Shown here: piece after piece, positions 1 to 9,951 of the stretch
Layout: each line of letters begins with the position of its first letter
Position numbering within the stretch: position 1 is the stretch's first letter
From: Dolomedes plantarius
Taxonomy: Eukaryota > Arthropoda > Arachnida > Araneae > Dolomedidae
Direction of reading: 5' to 3'
DNA length: 64,000 nt
NCBI GenBank assembly: GCA_907164885.2
Contig: OU015495.1
Coordinates: 97,375,832 to 97,439,831, forward strand
Notes under the pieces: generated by a model
Database searches by the model: none
Told to the model about the DNA's origin: nothing
Seen by the model: the letters and a program-made list of their open reading frames with translations, nothing else
Program-made: the position numbers and the translations under genes

Positions 1-665
1 AATTTTGAAAATGCCTTAACTAAAAATATTCTTGATATATAAATAAAACATTCCTTTTGTGATTATGAATAAAACAAAGATTTACTGCCATTTACTGAAT
101 TAACATTTCATTAAAATTAACTAAAAAAGAAAGAATTTACAACAAATACATGACTATGGAGGATCTATGGAGAAAAGTACATATAGGGTGCCGCATGATG
201 AACTCTCAAAGGGTTCAAAGGTTATTTTTTAGCCCTTTCAAAAAGTGTATTTTAAAGGGTAATAAAAAAACAAACGAAGCTTTTTACAAATAAAAGTTTT
301 TAATTTTTGAAAAGTACTAAGAGTGTAGTTTTTCCACTAGGTTTCGTAAATAGCATCACTCAGGTGGCGCCAGTTATTTGCGATACACTGCCGAAGCCGT
401 TCCTACAGTTTTCTATCACAATGTCGGTCAACTCTTGGGGAATAGTGGCTACTTCCTCACGAACAGCGGACTCACGGGCTTGTTGCGAATTTTCAGGTGT
501 TCTTATGTTCCGAGGACGACCACTTTCCTTGGTAATGCAGACCCACTTTTTCTCACGTTTTAAACTCGTCGCAGGATAATTTTTCGGCCAGGAACGGCAT
601 CAGTGACATAAAGCCCGAAGCTCATTCTTAATGACGCCTGATTCTCGGTTACAGAATCGTTGTTT

Positions 666-1260
666 TTAACCCTTCAGCGGACGCGCCCGTATACAAAGTG
701 CAACATTTTTGTAATTTTGAATGGTTTGATTTTACATGTAAGGTTTGAATGTTCTAAGTAGTTTCTATTTATAGCTACACCCTTTCTAATGCAGATCTGA
801 TTTTCTGAGCCTTGTATTCCTTTCCATTCATTGTTAGTCGTGATTTGACCGTGGTAAACCAGCGGTTATACTGGATTACAATACGGCAAAAGCAGGAGTT
901 GATGTAGTCGATCAAATGTGCAGCTGTTACACGGTATCCATCAAATCACGAAGATAGTCAATCACTTTGTTTTTTTTTTAGCTTTTTGGATATAATAGGA
1001 ATCAATTCGCAAGTTGTCCTTAGATCCAGTAACCCGGACAGTTTTGAAATAAGGCGATTGTATCTGCATTGTTTGGCCTTTAATTATAAATATATCTCAA
1101 TATTATCAACATTTTATATCTTGTCATAAAACGCAGAATTATTATTTTCAATTTGAAAAGAAAGTTCATTAGGAATAATCAAGGTTGTAATAGACTCTGT
1201 ACTTTGTGCCACGCGCGCCTGCTGGTGTCCCAAAAATTGGCGCTCCCTCTGAAGGGTTAA
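666..1260. mobile_element. Non-autonomous piggyBac element with TTAA duplication
   Basis: The two ends are mirror images: TTAACCCTTCAG at 666-677 and CTGAAGGGTTAA at 1249-1260. TTAA is the diagnostic target duplication of piggyBac. The element proper is 670-1256 (587 bp), far shorter than an autonomous copy of 2-3 kb, and keeps only a small transposase fragment at 844-957. Further inside, the ends share a looser similarity (an ACAAAGT-type motif and GC-rich CGCGCC stretches). It sits inside the mariner-like pseudogene 337-1306, so it is the younger insertion. Confidence 0.85.
844..957 (+). pseudogene. piggyBac transposase C-terminal fragment
   Basis: Starting after a stop at 841-843, the frame reads FDRGKPAVILDYNTAKAGVD and then VVDQMCSCYTV, ending at a TAG (955-957). 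This is the conserved piggyBac/PGBD block (YN-x-x-K-x-GVD-x-x-DQM) that holds the last catalytic aspartate, followed by the start of the basic KxRRWP-type segment. Nothing upstream or downstream of the block survives, so it is a remnant that identifies the family of the surrounding TTAA-flanked element. Confidence 0.75.
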
Positions 1261-1306
1261 AGAACGCCTAGATAACGAAACTGCCATGTTTATCGGACCA
1301 ACTCAT

Positions 1307-3530
1307 GGTGTCCACTGACAACAAGAAAATCTTTCCAAACTGTTGCCACCTGCAGCTTCACCCTTTTCCCACCACTTCCTTACCAGTGACATTCAGAAAT
1401 GTGGTATTCATTCTGTTGCATCCTACACTTTTGCTGAGATTATTTTTCAAATGCGGAGGCACTATTCGCTAGACATTCGCCCGAATGTGAATTACCGGGC
1501 AGACAACGCCTTGCAGACACCACACCAGTAGTGATCAACATCGAATGCTGACGTCCGCCTTAACGCACACCGCGAGACTGCTGGCCATTATTTGTTGAGG
1601 TTAAAGCACCGAATTTCTTTTCAAATAAATAAGTTTGAGGGTGATACATTTTACATCCATTTTTAAATATTAAAATCTTTCCTTTTTTTTCTAACTACAA
1701 AAGATACCCATTGTAAATAAATTCTCTTTGAAAAATGCCTTGTCCCATTTTTGTCTGAAGTTATTTAGGGAGTAGGAACTGTAACCTGTTTTGAATTTTC
1801 TGTACAAATATATATTGACGCTACACTCAATCAATCTAAATAAAGCTTTTCCATCTATTGGCATCGCATAGGGTAAAACATTTTCATTAGAGAAAGACAG
1901 AAAAGTCTCAAAAACGATCTTTCGCTACAGGGGCTATATTAAGAGAAATATTACATTATTAACCTCTCTAGAAAATATTTCACGGACAGCGTATAAATAA
2001 CAGCTATATAATCTTTATTGATGCAAGTTTATGGACTGGCATAAAATGGTATGAGACAATAATAAGACATTCAAACGGCTAGATATAAAATGAAACTGAT
2101 TTATGTGCCATAATATAATTCTGAAAGCAACGGATTCATAAACCTGGAGCATCATAAACTTTGAAATGCGTTCAGAACGGCAGCAAAAATTGATTTTTAG
2201 AGATCTGTTCCATTTTAAGAATTAACTAAAGAATTAAGAAACGAGAAATATGATTTGATTATAGAGTGCTTAATGTTTATTTATTAGTTTCTCTTGTAAG
2301 TTCGGATTTAAGCGTTTTATTTTATTAAGCTAACTCATCGTTTATGATAAACAAGGCTTTTAAACACTCGTAAACTGAAATGGATATTGACGCTGCTAGT
2401 AACTTCACTTTTCTGAACTTCTGAGCTGTATGGAAGGATAACACGGACGAATAAAATTGAAAGTGACACCGGATTCCATCTCTCGGTACCCGTGGGCTTT
2501 TTTAAACATTCAGCTTCAGTAGTTACGTGTGCGCCTATGTCACTTCGATTTTGTTTCATATGTCAGTAATACGGTTAAGGTATTTCGAATGCCCATAAAT
2601 GTGAGATTTTTTTTATGTATTCATTTCCGCAAAAAACTAACATAGAAACCATCCTTGATTTTTATGCTGCATTGTTGTAACTGACAGCACCGATCTATCC
2701 ATGAGACCTATGTTGCATTGATAAAGAATTAATTCACGGGTTTTGATACAGATATCAAATAAGTCAATATCTACTAATTTAAAGAATTGTTTTTGTCAGT
2801 ACTAAGAATTCCCGCTTCGCCGCGAAAAAAAAATGCAATGGGTTGTTTATGTTATAAAACATAAACAATCTATGTTAGTAAGTACACACACAAGCTCACA
2901 CATTACAGACTCACAAATATATATAAATTGATAGATACGTAGATATATATAAGTAAAACCAGGGGGTTACACTCAAAAAATTAAGAGGAAATTAGAATTG
3001 TGTCAGGTCGAACACGTGGTAATAACAAATCCACTAGACTGAAGACTACTGAAGTATTTATTCTCTTTGCAACTGTTCATGACAAATGTTTATCAAGTAT
3101 TTATGTAAGAAGGTAACTGCTATAAATTCAATTTTCTTCATTATTTTCTCAGGATTATTACATTGAGTATCTGTTTCTCAAATAGTTTTAGCTTCAATTT
3201 AGATTATTTAGAGTCTCAATTTATATTTTGAACACTTTTTGTCTGTTATTTTAGTTTAGTTTTTTTCTCTTTGAATTGACTTTTAAAAATTATAATTTAT
3301 TGAATTCAAATCAAACATTACATAATTTTTATAATGTTACTTTACTAGCAAAAATATTTTGCACACTTTATTAAACTTTTAAACAGTCGGTACGGTTTAT
3401 TTTAATGAATTACAGATTCCAGAGGATATACTGTACATAAATCTTCAAAACAACAGTTATTAATACGTTGTTGTTCTTGTCTCTCGCCCCCCTCCCCCCT
3501 GCCCGGAAGTATTCCAGAGAAGATTCCCCA
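1307..3530. other. AT-rich sequence, no recognised gene
   Basis: The first 300 bases (1307-1610) are less AT-rich and could be the 5' part of the mariner-like element. The rest is AT-rich with short open frames only, none with recognisable domains or splice-flanked coding potential. The interval 1-336 before the pseudogene is likewise featureless. Confidence 0.5.
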
Positions 3531-3544
3531 AAGGCTTGCTCGCC

Positions 3545-3728
3545 GGACGATGGCCGAATAGCTAGGGCGCTGGCATTCGGTACCGGAGTCTGTGGGTTCG
3601 AGTCCCACTCTTGGCATGGATGTTTGTAGCCGTTCGGAATCGGCTTTAAGCTGTAGGTCCCGGTCTAATTAGCCCTCGTGTAGCAAAAAATGACCGTAGC
3701 GCTCCAAACCAAACCAAACCAAACCAAA
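3545..3728 (+). mobile_element. tRNA-derived SINE, family 1
   Basis: The head has an A-box-like TAGCTAGGGCGCTGG and a B-box GGGTTCGAGTCCCAC at tRNA-like spacing, the two internal RNA polymerase III promoter elements. A tRNA-unrelated body follows, containing CTAATTAGCCCTCGTGTAGC, and then a short tail of repeated AAACC units (about 3707-3728). A diverged copy of the body and tail recurs at 43400-43500. It is not a tRNA gene: the cloverleaf is imperfect and the sequence runs on without a terminator. Confidence 0.65.
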
Positions 3729-3734
3729 GGCTTG

Positions 3735-4335
3735 CTGCCTGAAGGGTGCCACTCAAGTTTACAATGGCACTACAAGGGACGGAGTCCGATTTAGCCACGT
3801 ACCACCTAAATTGTGGTCGTTCAACCCTAAGGACAACATCCGGGGGGATAGTACCTTCTCTCATCCTGTAGACCTCGTAGAAGAGCTTTCCGGTCAACGG
3901 TTTTAACGTGCCCATATCAGGCTTACGGCTCCAGTTTACAATGGCATCACAAGGTACAGAGTCCGATTTCACAAGGTACCACCTAAATTGTGACCGTGTA
4001 CCCCTAAAGACGATATCTGGGGAGATCGTACCTTCACCCATCCTGTCTGACCTCGTAAAAGAGCTTTCCGGTCAACGGTTTTAACGTGCCCATATCAGGC
4101 TTACGGCTCCAGTTTACAATGGCATCACAAGGTACCACCTAAATTGTGACCGTGCACCCCTAAAGACGACATCTGGGGAGATCGTACCTTCTCCCATCCT
4201 GTCTGACCTCGTAGAAGAGCTTTCTGGTCAATGGTTTTAATGTGCCGATATCCGGCCTAGACACGGAGGTATTTATCGGTGCTCTTTCAGGATTCGAACC
4301 CTTCATCCTCATTGTCGAAAACCGACGGGCTACCA
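3735..4335 (-). mobile_element. tRNA-derived SINE, family 2, with internally triplicated body
   Basis: On the minus strand the tRNA-like head lies at about 4285-4335 (A-box GTGGTAGCCCGTCGG, B-box GGGTTCGAATCCTG), with the body towards lower coordinates. The body segment marked by AGTTTACAATGGCA on the plus strand begins at about 3756, 3933 and 4111, so a unit of about 177 bp is repeated three times head to tail. The third unit lacks about 22 bp between two CAAGGTAC motifs, as expected of a short-repeat slippage deletion. Single-unit copies of the family are at 6533-6860 and 62668-62990. Confidence 0.65.
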
Positions 4336-4796
4336 CTAGAATTCCTTGAGCCAGTTATTATGTAAATGGCATAATTATACAATCAGTTTGATTTTGATTC
4401 CTTCATTTATAAAACACGTCATGTTTAATGCTATAGAAAATTCCACAAAAGTGTTACCAAGGTATGTATCATGTCAGCGGTAATTATTCTATACCAAACC
4501 TATTTTCAATAATATAAAACAGCTGATATAATCTAAGCCAGGAAAACTTCTCTTAATACCCGAAATTGTTGAATTCTGAGTTGTATCTGGGCAACATACC
4601 ACATAGGTTAAAATAATGTTCTTAAAGGGATAACTTTCCAACTCATATTATTCTAAAAAATTTGAAATATACTAAAAGATTTTTATACCTATTATGACTC
4701 AATTCCCGTAAAGACAACATTTAATGACTGTTATATCAATTTTGGAATCATCGCTTAGGGGGAATGAAAAGCATTTAATAAAACGTTTTAACAACA

Positions 4797-5735
4797 TAGA
4801 GCATTTTAATATTCAGTCAAACCAAAACATCGTTGGTTAAGAAAACTAGTTTTTAGAGTTTTTAAAAATTTTTCTTAAAACTTTAATTTAAAAAAAATTG
4901 TAATTTTTTATGATATTAATTTTTATGCAACTCTAACAAGGCTAAATTAATTTTTTGAGTTCCACTCTTTATTTTTGTAAACCTTCTTATAGCCAATAAA
5001 TGCTTCAAAAAGGTGCTAATAAATTCTTGTAAGTATAGAGAATATGTCTTTAATTTTCAGTTAGTTTAAAATCTAATCGCTTAATCTTAAAATTAATTTT
5101 TATTGGCATAAACAGACGAAATCTTTGTTTTGAGAAACCCTGTTTTAACTGTAAGTGCCTCCTACGGTAAAAATTACTAAATATATCTGTTTTAATAAAT
5201 CAGAACAGGTGTGTGTGGGTTTGTCAGATCAGAACGTTTTTGATCAATCAAATTAATAGAGCATTGTAATATTCATTCAAACCAAGGTATCGTTGATTAA
5301 GGAAATCAGCTTTTAAAGTTTTTAAAATTTTCTCTTAAAACTTTAATTAAAAAAATATTGTAATTTTTTTTATGATATTAATTTTCACGCACCTCTAACA
5401 AGGCTAAATAATTTTTTTGAGTTCCACTCTTTATTTTTGTAAACCTTCTAATAATCAATAAATGCTTTTTACTTATATAATGATTAAAATGAGCTAATTA
5501 ATTCTTTTAAGTATAGAGAATATGTCTTTAATTTTCAGTTAGTTTAAGATCTAATCGCTTAATCTTAAAATTAATTTTTAGTGGAATGAACAGACGAAAT
5601 CTTAATTTTGCCAAACCCTGTTTTAACTGTGCCTCCTACGGTAAAAAGTACTAAATAAATCTGTCTTAATAAATCAGAACAGGTGTATGTGTGGGTTTTA
5701 CTCAGATCAGAACGTTTTTGATCAATCAAATTAAT
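4797..5735. repeat. 460-bp direct tandem duplication
   Basis: Two head-to-tail copies begin with TAGAGCATTxTAATATTCA at 4797 and 5257 and end with TGATCAATCAAATTAAT near 5256 and 5735. The copies differ by scattered substitutions and small indels, so the duplication is not recent. No coding capacity is visible in either. The flanks 4341-4796 and 5736-6525 are AT-rich without recognised features. Confidence 0.85.
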
Positions 5736-6532
5736 TTTTGACGCTACGAAGCAGCCCTCGTCTTTATTTTCACAAGCACTGTTATCGTCTGCAAATAACC
5801 CTTAGGTATAAACAGAATACGCAGTTTCCTGATTTTAGGAAAAAAATTCAAAATGATAAATTCAACAGCGGCATTCAACAACGGAACCTAGAAAACTAAT
5901 TGGCAGAGATGGATGCAGCTGTTTCATTTGGCGGGGAAAATTATTATTCAATCACGATAACATAGCATGCATGTCTACCATTCATCATAGACTATAATTT
6001 CATTACACTCTAATCTCTGAACAACTTCCATGCCAAATCATTCAAAATCTATGTTAGTATAAATCCTTCCTGCAACATATGCTTTTGTCACGTATTCCAT
6101 CAGAGTTTGCTATAACTGAGAGAAAACTTGTTAATTACGAGTTGCTCCAATCGCGCCTCTCTGTTCCACCCCCACCCCACTCAATCAGTTACCGTAGAGT
6201 GCAATTCTCGATAAAACTGATCGAACACGGAAAAGGTTGATGAAATGTTAGTCATTAGAAGAGGTTAAATATGTTTCGAAACGTTAATATATTTCCCTCT
6301 CTACTAGTTTATTCCCTAACAATCTCGAATTTCCGAATACTTACAACATACTTAGAGAACCGATTTCATCAGCACTGTATCATTAGTTTCTGCAGTGCGT
6401 GTTATTGTGTTTATCATTATAAAGAAAATTATTCAGTTGATTACTTATAATCAGATGAAAGTTATCGGACAGACATTCGTTTTGGAAAATAGTGAGAGAC
6501 GTCAGAATCTCATTATTGTTTGTTGTTGTTGT

Positions 6533-6860
6533 TCCTAATGCCCCCTGGACGGTAGTTCCAGAACAGGTCCATATAGGCTTTGGGACGAGCAGTGTAAGAC
6601 TAGGGTTTATAATAGTTCCACAAGGGTCGGCGTTCCGTCTTGCTATGTACCACCACAATTTTGATCGAGCATCCCCAGGGCCGACATCTTGGGGACTCGT
6701 ACTTTCCCCACCCTATGACCTGATAGAACGACTTTCCGCTCTACGGATTTATCATGCCCATATCCGGCATAGACACAAAAGTATTTAACGGCGCTTCTCG
6801 GGAATCGATCCGAGCACCCTTTAGTACCGAAAGCCAAAGCTCTACCGATAGGCTACCCCC
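6533..6860 (-). mobile_element. tRNA-derived SINE, family 2, single copy
   Basis: Read on the minus strand it has a tRNA-like head at about 6800-6860 (GTAGAGCTTTGG and GGATCGATTCC as degenerate A and B boxes), a body of about 270 bp and a CAACAACAA-type simple tail beyond 6533. The body matches 62668-62990 closely and the triplicated copy at 3735-4335 more loosely (for example the complement of ACCACAAGGGTCGG and CCCATATCCGGC). Confidence 0.7.
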
Positions 6861-6864
6861 GGGC

Positions 6865-7229
6865 CCGCACATGTTGTTTATTCCTTTGGGTTTTTATATC
6901 CTATTTCACTTTGGGTGTATACCTAGTGGAGCAACCAACCTCAAGAACGGCGCATGCATCAAATATGAAAAGAAGTCAAGAAGACATAAATAGGTATCCC
7001 CAATATTAGCTGAGGGATTGTGGCGGACCTATTATACAGCGCGCTGTTTTTCGGTGCTGAGGGGGCTCGGATCGAATTCTGGCGTCGCGCCACGAAAAAT
7101 GCCTCCGTATGTGTCGTCCATTCATAGGGGGCGATGCTGGTCCACATATGCGGTGCCCCCATATTAAAGAGGCCATCAGAACGACGGTGATAATAGGTGA
7201 ATGTTTAAAAGAACAAGGCCTACGCAATT

Positions 7230-7231
<2 letters not shown>
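6865..7231. other. Unassigned moderately GC-rich stretch
   Basis: It contains GGATCGAATTCTGG (about 7070), which resembles a Pol III B-box, and GGGGGC/GCCCCC pairs around 7128-7155. It runs directly into a (TA)n tract, as the 3' tails of some retroposons do. I cannot assign it to a family. Confidence 0.3.

Positions 7232-7307
<76 letters not shown>
7232..7307. repeat. (TA)n microsatellite
   Basis: An uninterrupted TA dinucleotide run of about 76 bp. Open frames of alternating Ile-Tyr through this and similar tracts are artefacts of the repeat. Confidence 0.98.
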
Positions 7308-8039
<732 letters not shown>

Positions 8040-8180
8040 TATATATAAATATAATAGTATCGGCACCGCTGGAGAAGAGATGCAGTCAAAAACATTTTAA
8101 ATTCTTATTCTTCCATGTTTTTAGTTTCACACTGCATAGTGTAATATAGCTTATGCTAGTTTTTTCACTTTCAACTTTGT

Positions 8181-8183
<3 letters not shown>

Positions 8184-8263
<80 letters not shown>
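8184..8263. repeat. (TA)n microsatellite
   Basis: An uninterrupted TA run of about 80 bp followed by TTAA repeats. Confidence 0.98.
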
Positions 8264-8267
<4 letters not shown>

Positions 8268-8540
8268 TAATTAATTAGCAGAAGGGGGAATTGGGATCAA
8301 CTGCAGAAAATATACTGTCATAGCACTGCCATTTGAAGTATTTTATAAATGTCACCGCGAAGTTAAACTGTTGGATTATAAAATGGAGCAGAATCTCTAT
8401 AAAAGCATTGACCGCATCAATTTCTGCAGTGCTATCCTCTCCATTGGTATTCAAGTGTAGATATTAATACTTTACTATCATCCGGAGGTTAAACAGCGGC
8501 TAAACTTCTCTTGCTTCCTTACACTGTGACACTCGAAATA

Positions 8541-9949
8541 CACTGCTGGCCACTGTAAATTTAACACCCTGAACGAAACATGCAAATAACATGAAATTTA
8601 CAACATGCATTAGCGGAGGTGAGATATGCAAATGATTAGAATTTCAGCGCAGACGCACATCACGCGCGCCTGTGACGCCACTTCAAAGCGCTATTTAAGG
8701 CTTGGAGATTTCGACGATTTCAAGTTCGGCAATTGTGTTTTTCTTGTGGTTTTTAAAAAAAAACGATCAATTATGCCTCGTCGAAAACAGCGATCGTCTT
8801 TTGATAAAGTATCCGAGTTCGACAGAGGAAGGATAGTGGCCTACCGAGATTGTGGATTATCTTTCAGGGAAATTGGTAGTCGTGTTGGACGAAACCAAAC
8901 AACTGTAATGCGGATATGTGATCATTGGATGCAGGAGGGTACGACGGACCGGCGTGTTCGATCGCATCCACCTCAGCGCACCACTTCACGTGATGACAGG
9001 CAAATTGTGCACATGGCATTGACGGATCGCTCAGTCACATCACGAACCATAGCACAGCACATGCAGTCTGTAACGCATCATCCAGTGTCTGCGCGTACCA
9101 TTCGACGCCGTTTACAGCAGAGTGGTCTGTCCGCAAGACGTCCATTGCTTTGTCTACCCTTGACGCAGAACCACAGACGTCTCCGCCGCCAATGGTGTGA
9201 TGACAGAAGGATGTGGACGGCAGAATGGAATGAAATTGTCTTTACTGACGAGTCACGCTTCTGTCTGCAACACCACGATGGTCGCATTCGAGTCTGGAGA
9301 CACCGTGAAGAGAGGATGCTGAACAGCTGCGTTATGCACCGCCACACTGGTCCTGCACCGGGTATTATGGTATGGGGCGGTATTGGATATCACCTTCGCA
9401 CACCTCTAGTACGCATTGTCGGTACTTTAAAAAGCCAGCGCTACATCTCTGAGGTGTTGGGGCCAGTTGTCCTTTCTTACCTTCAGGGCTTGCCCACAGC
9501 CATATTTCAACAGGATAATGCGCGACCACACGTGGCACGCATTGTCCAACGGTTCTTCGTCAATCGCCAGATTGAATTGCTTCCCTGGCCGCCTCGCTCT
9601 CCGGATCTTTCGCCGATAGAAAACATGTGGTCCATGGTTGCTCTACGATTGACCCAGATTCCATCCCCAGCTGCCACAGCAGATCAACTTTGGCAACGTG
9701 TGGAAGCTGCTTGGTCTGCTGTACCCCAAGTACTCATCCAAAGTCTCTTTGAATCAATGCCGAGGCGTGTGGAAGCGGTGATCTTCAACAATGGCGGCTA
9801 CTCTGGCTACTGATTTTGGCAGGAACCACACTTCACTGAAGTCTATAAATTTAATCATTTGATACTTGGTCAACATGTTATCTACAAAATAAATTTTGTT
9901 GTGATATCTCTTGTCTTTCTTGGTGTTGCAATTTGGGTGGCCAGCAGTG
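8541..9949 (+). mobile_element. Tc1-like DNA transposon, copy A, apparently complete
   Basis: It is bounded by TA target duplications at 8539-8540 and 9950-9951. The left end reads CACTGCTGGCCAC and the right end is its complement, GTGGCCAGCAGTG. After this shared 13 bp the similarity is patchy, for example around AACACC. At 1409 bp and with one intact transposase frame it has the size and structure of an autonomous Tc1 element. A second copy lies at 30000-31408 on the opposite strand. An AATAAA polyadenylation signal lies at about 9888-9893, just after the frame. Confidence 0.93.
8773..9813 (+). CDS. Tc1-like DD34E transposase, intact
   Basis: 346 codons, within the 340-350 normal for Tc1 transposases, cut-and-paste recombinases that act in the nucleus on their own terminal repeats. 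I chose the start MPRRKQ because the alignable family begins there; an in-frame ATG lies 49 codons upstream at 8626. Residues 1-110 form the paired-like double helix-turn-helix DNA-binding region (FDRGRIVAYRDCGLSFREIG, then the recognition segment RTIRRRLQQSG). The catalytic triad is complete: D159 in VFTDESRF, D248 in FQQDNARPH and E283 in SPDLSPIENMW, with 34 residues between the last two. No stop or frameshift is present. The duplicate at 30136-31176 has lost E283. This is the only long frame in the window that looks functional. Confidence 0.93.
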   Translation: MPRRKQRSSFDKVSEFDRGRIVAYRDCGLSFREIGSRVGRNQTTVMRICDHWMQEGTTDRRVRSHPPQRTTSRDDRQIVHMALTDRSVTSRTIAQHMQSVTHHPVSARTIRRRLQQSGLSARRPLLCLPLTQNHRRLRRQWCDDRRMWTAEWNEIVFTDESRFCLQHHDGRIRVWRHREERMLNSCVMHRHTGPAPGIMVWGGIGYHLRTPLVRIVGTLKSQRYISEVLGPVVLSYLQGLPTAIFQQDNARPHVARIVQRFFVNRQIELLPWPPRSPDLSPIENMWSMVALRLTQIPSPAATADQLWQRVEAAWSAVPQVLIQSLFESMPRRVEAVIFNNGGYSGY

Positions 9950-9951
9950 TA

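Larger units (their letters stand above)
337..1306 (-). pseudogene. Mariner-like transposase, internally deleted and split by piggyBac
   Basis: The minus strand starts at ATG 1304-1306 and reads MSWSDKHGSFVI, a stop, then AFF. It is broken at a TTAA by the piggyBac insertion 670-1256 and resumes at about 665 with NNDSVTENQ and a helix-turn-helix-like stretch ending near SGSALPRK. After a frameshift it continues with the linker GRPRNIRTPEN, then jumps straight to a C-terminal end (ATIPQELTDIVIENC, then HLSDAIYET and a stop at 337-339). This layout matches the N-terminus and C-terminus of arthropod mariner-like transposases of about 340 residues. The whole DDE/D core is missing, so the copy was internally deleted. 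Stops and at least two frameshifts show that it is dead. The reading frame is continuous across the piggyBac insertion if that insertion is ignored. No clear terminal repeats were found. Family call moderately sure. Confidence 0.6.

Noticed and set aside
1343..1531. 62-codon frame after the mariner-like pseudogene
   Set aside because: No recognisable motif; probably non-coding flank of the transposon on the other strand.
3552..3620. Possible tRNA gene
   Set aside because: A and B boxes are present but the cloverleaf is poor and the sequence continues into a SINE body with an AAACC tail shared with a second copy.
3402..4041. Frames of 71 and 131 codons across the SINEs
   Set aside because: Built from repeated SINE units and a Pol III B-box region; no protein similarity recognised.
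5700..5790. Possible downstream disulfide exon of the cysteine-rich gene (minus strand, acceptor TTTGCAG near 5791)
   Set aside because: It has two cysteines after an acceptor-like site but lacks the expected cysteine pattern, and its frame runs on into the 460-bp tandem repeat.
9078..9347. 89-codon minus-strand frame inside the Tc1 transposase (and its twin at 30602-30871)
   Set aside because: Antisense shadow of the conserved transposase frame; present in both copies for that reason.
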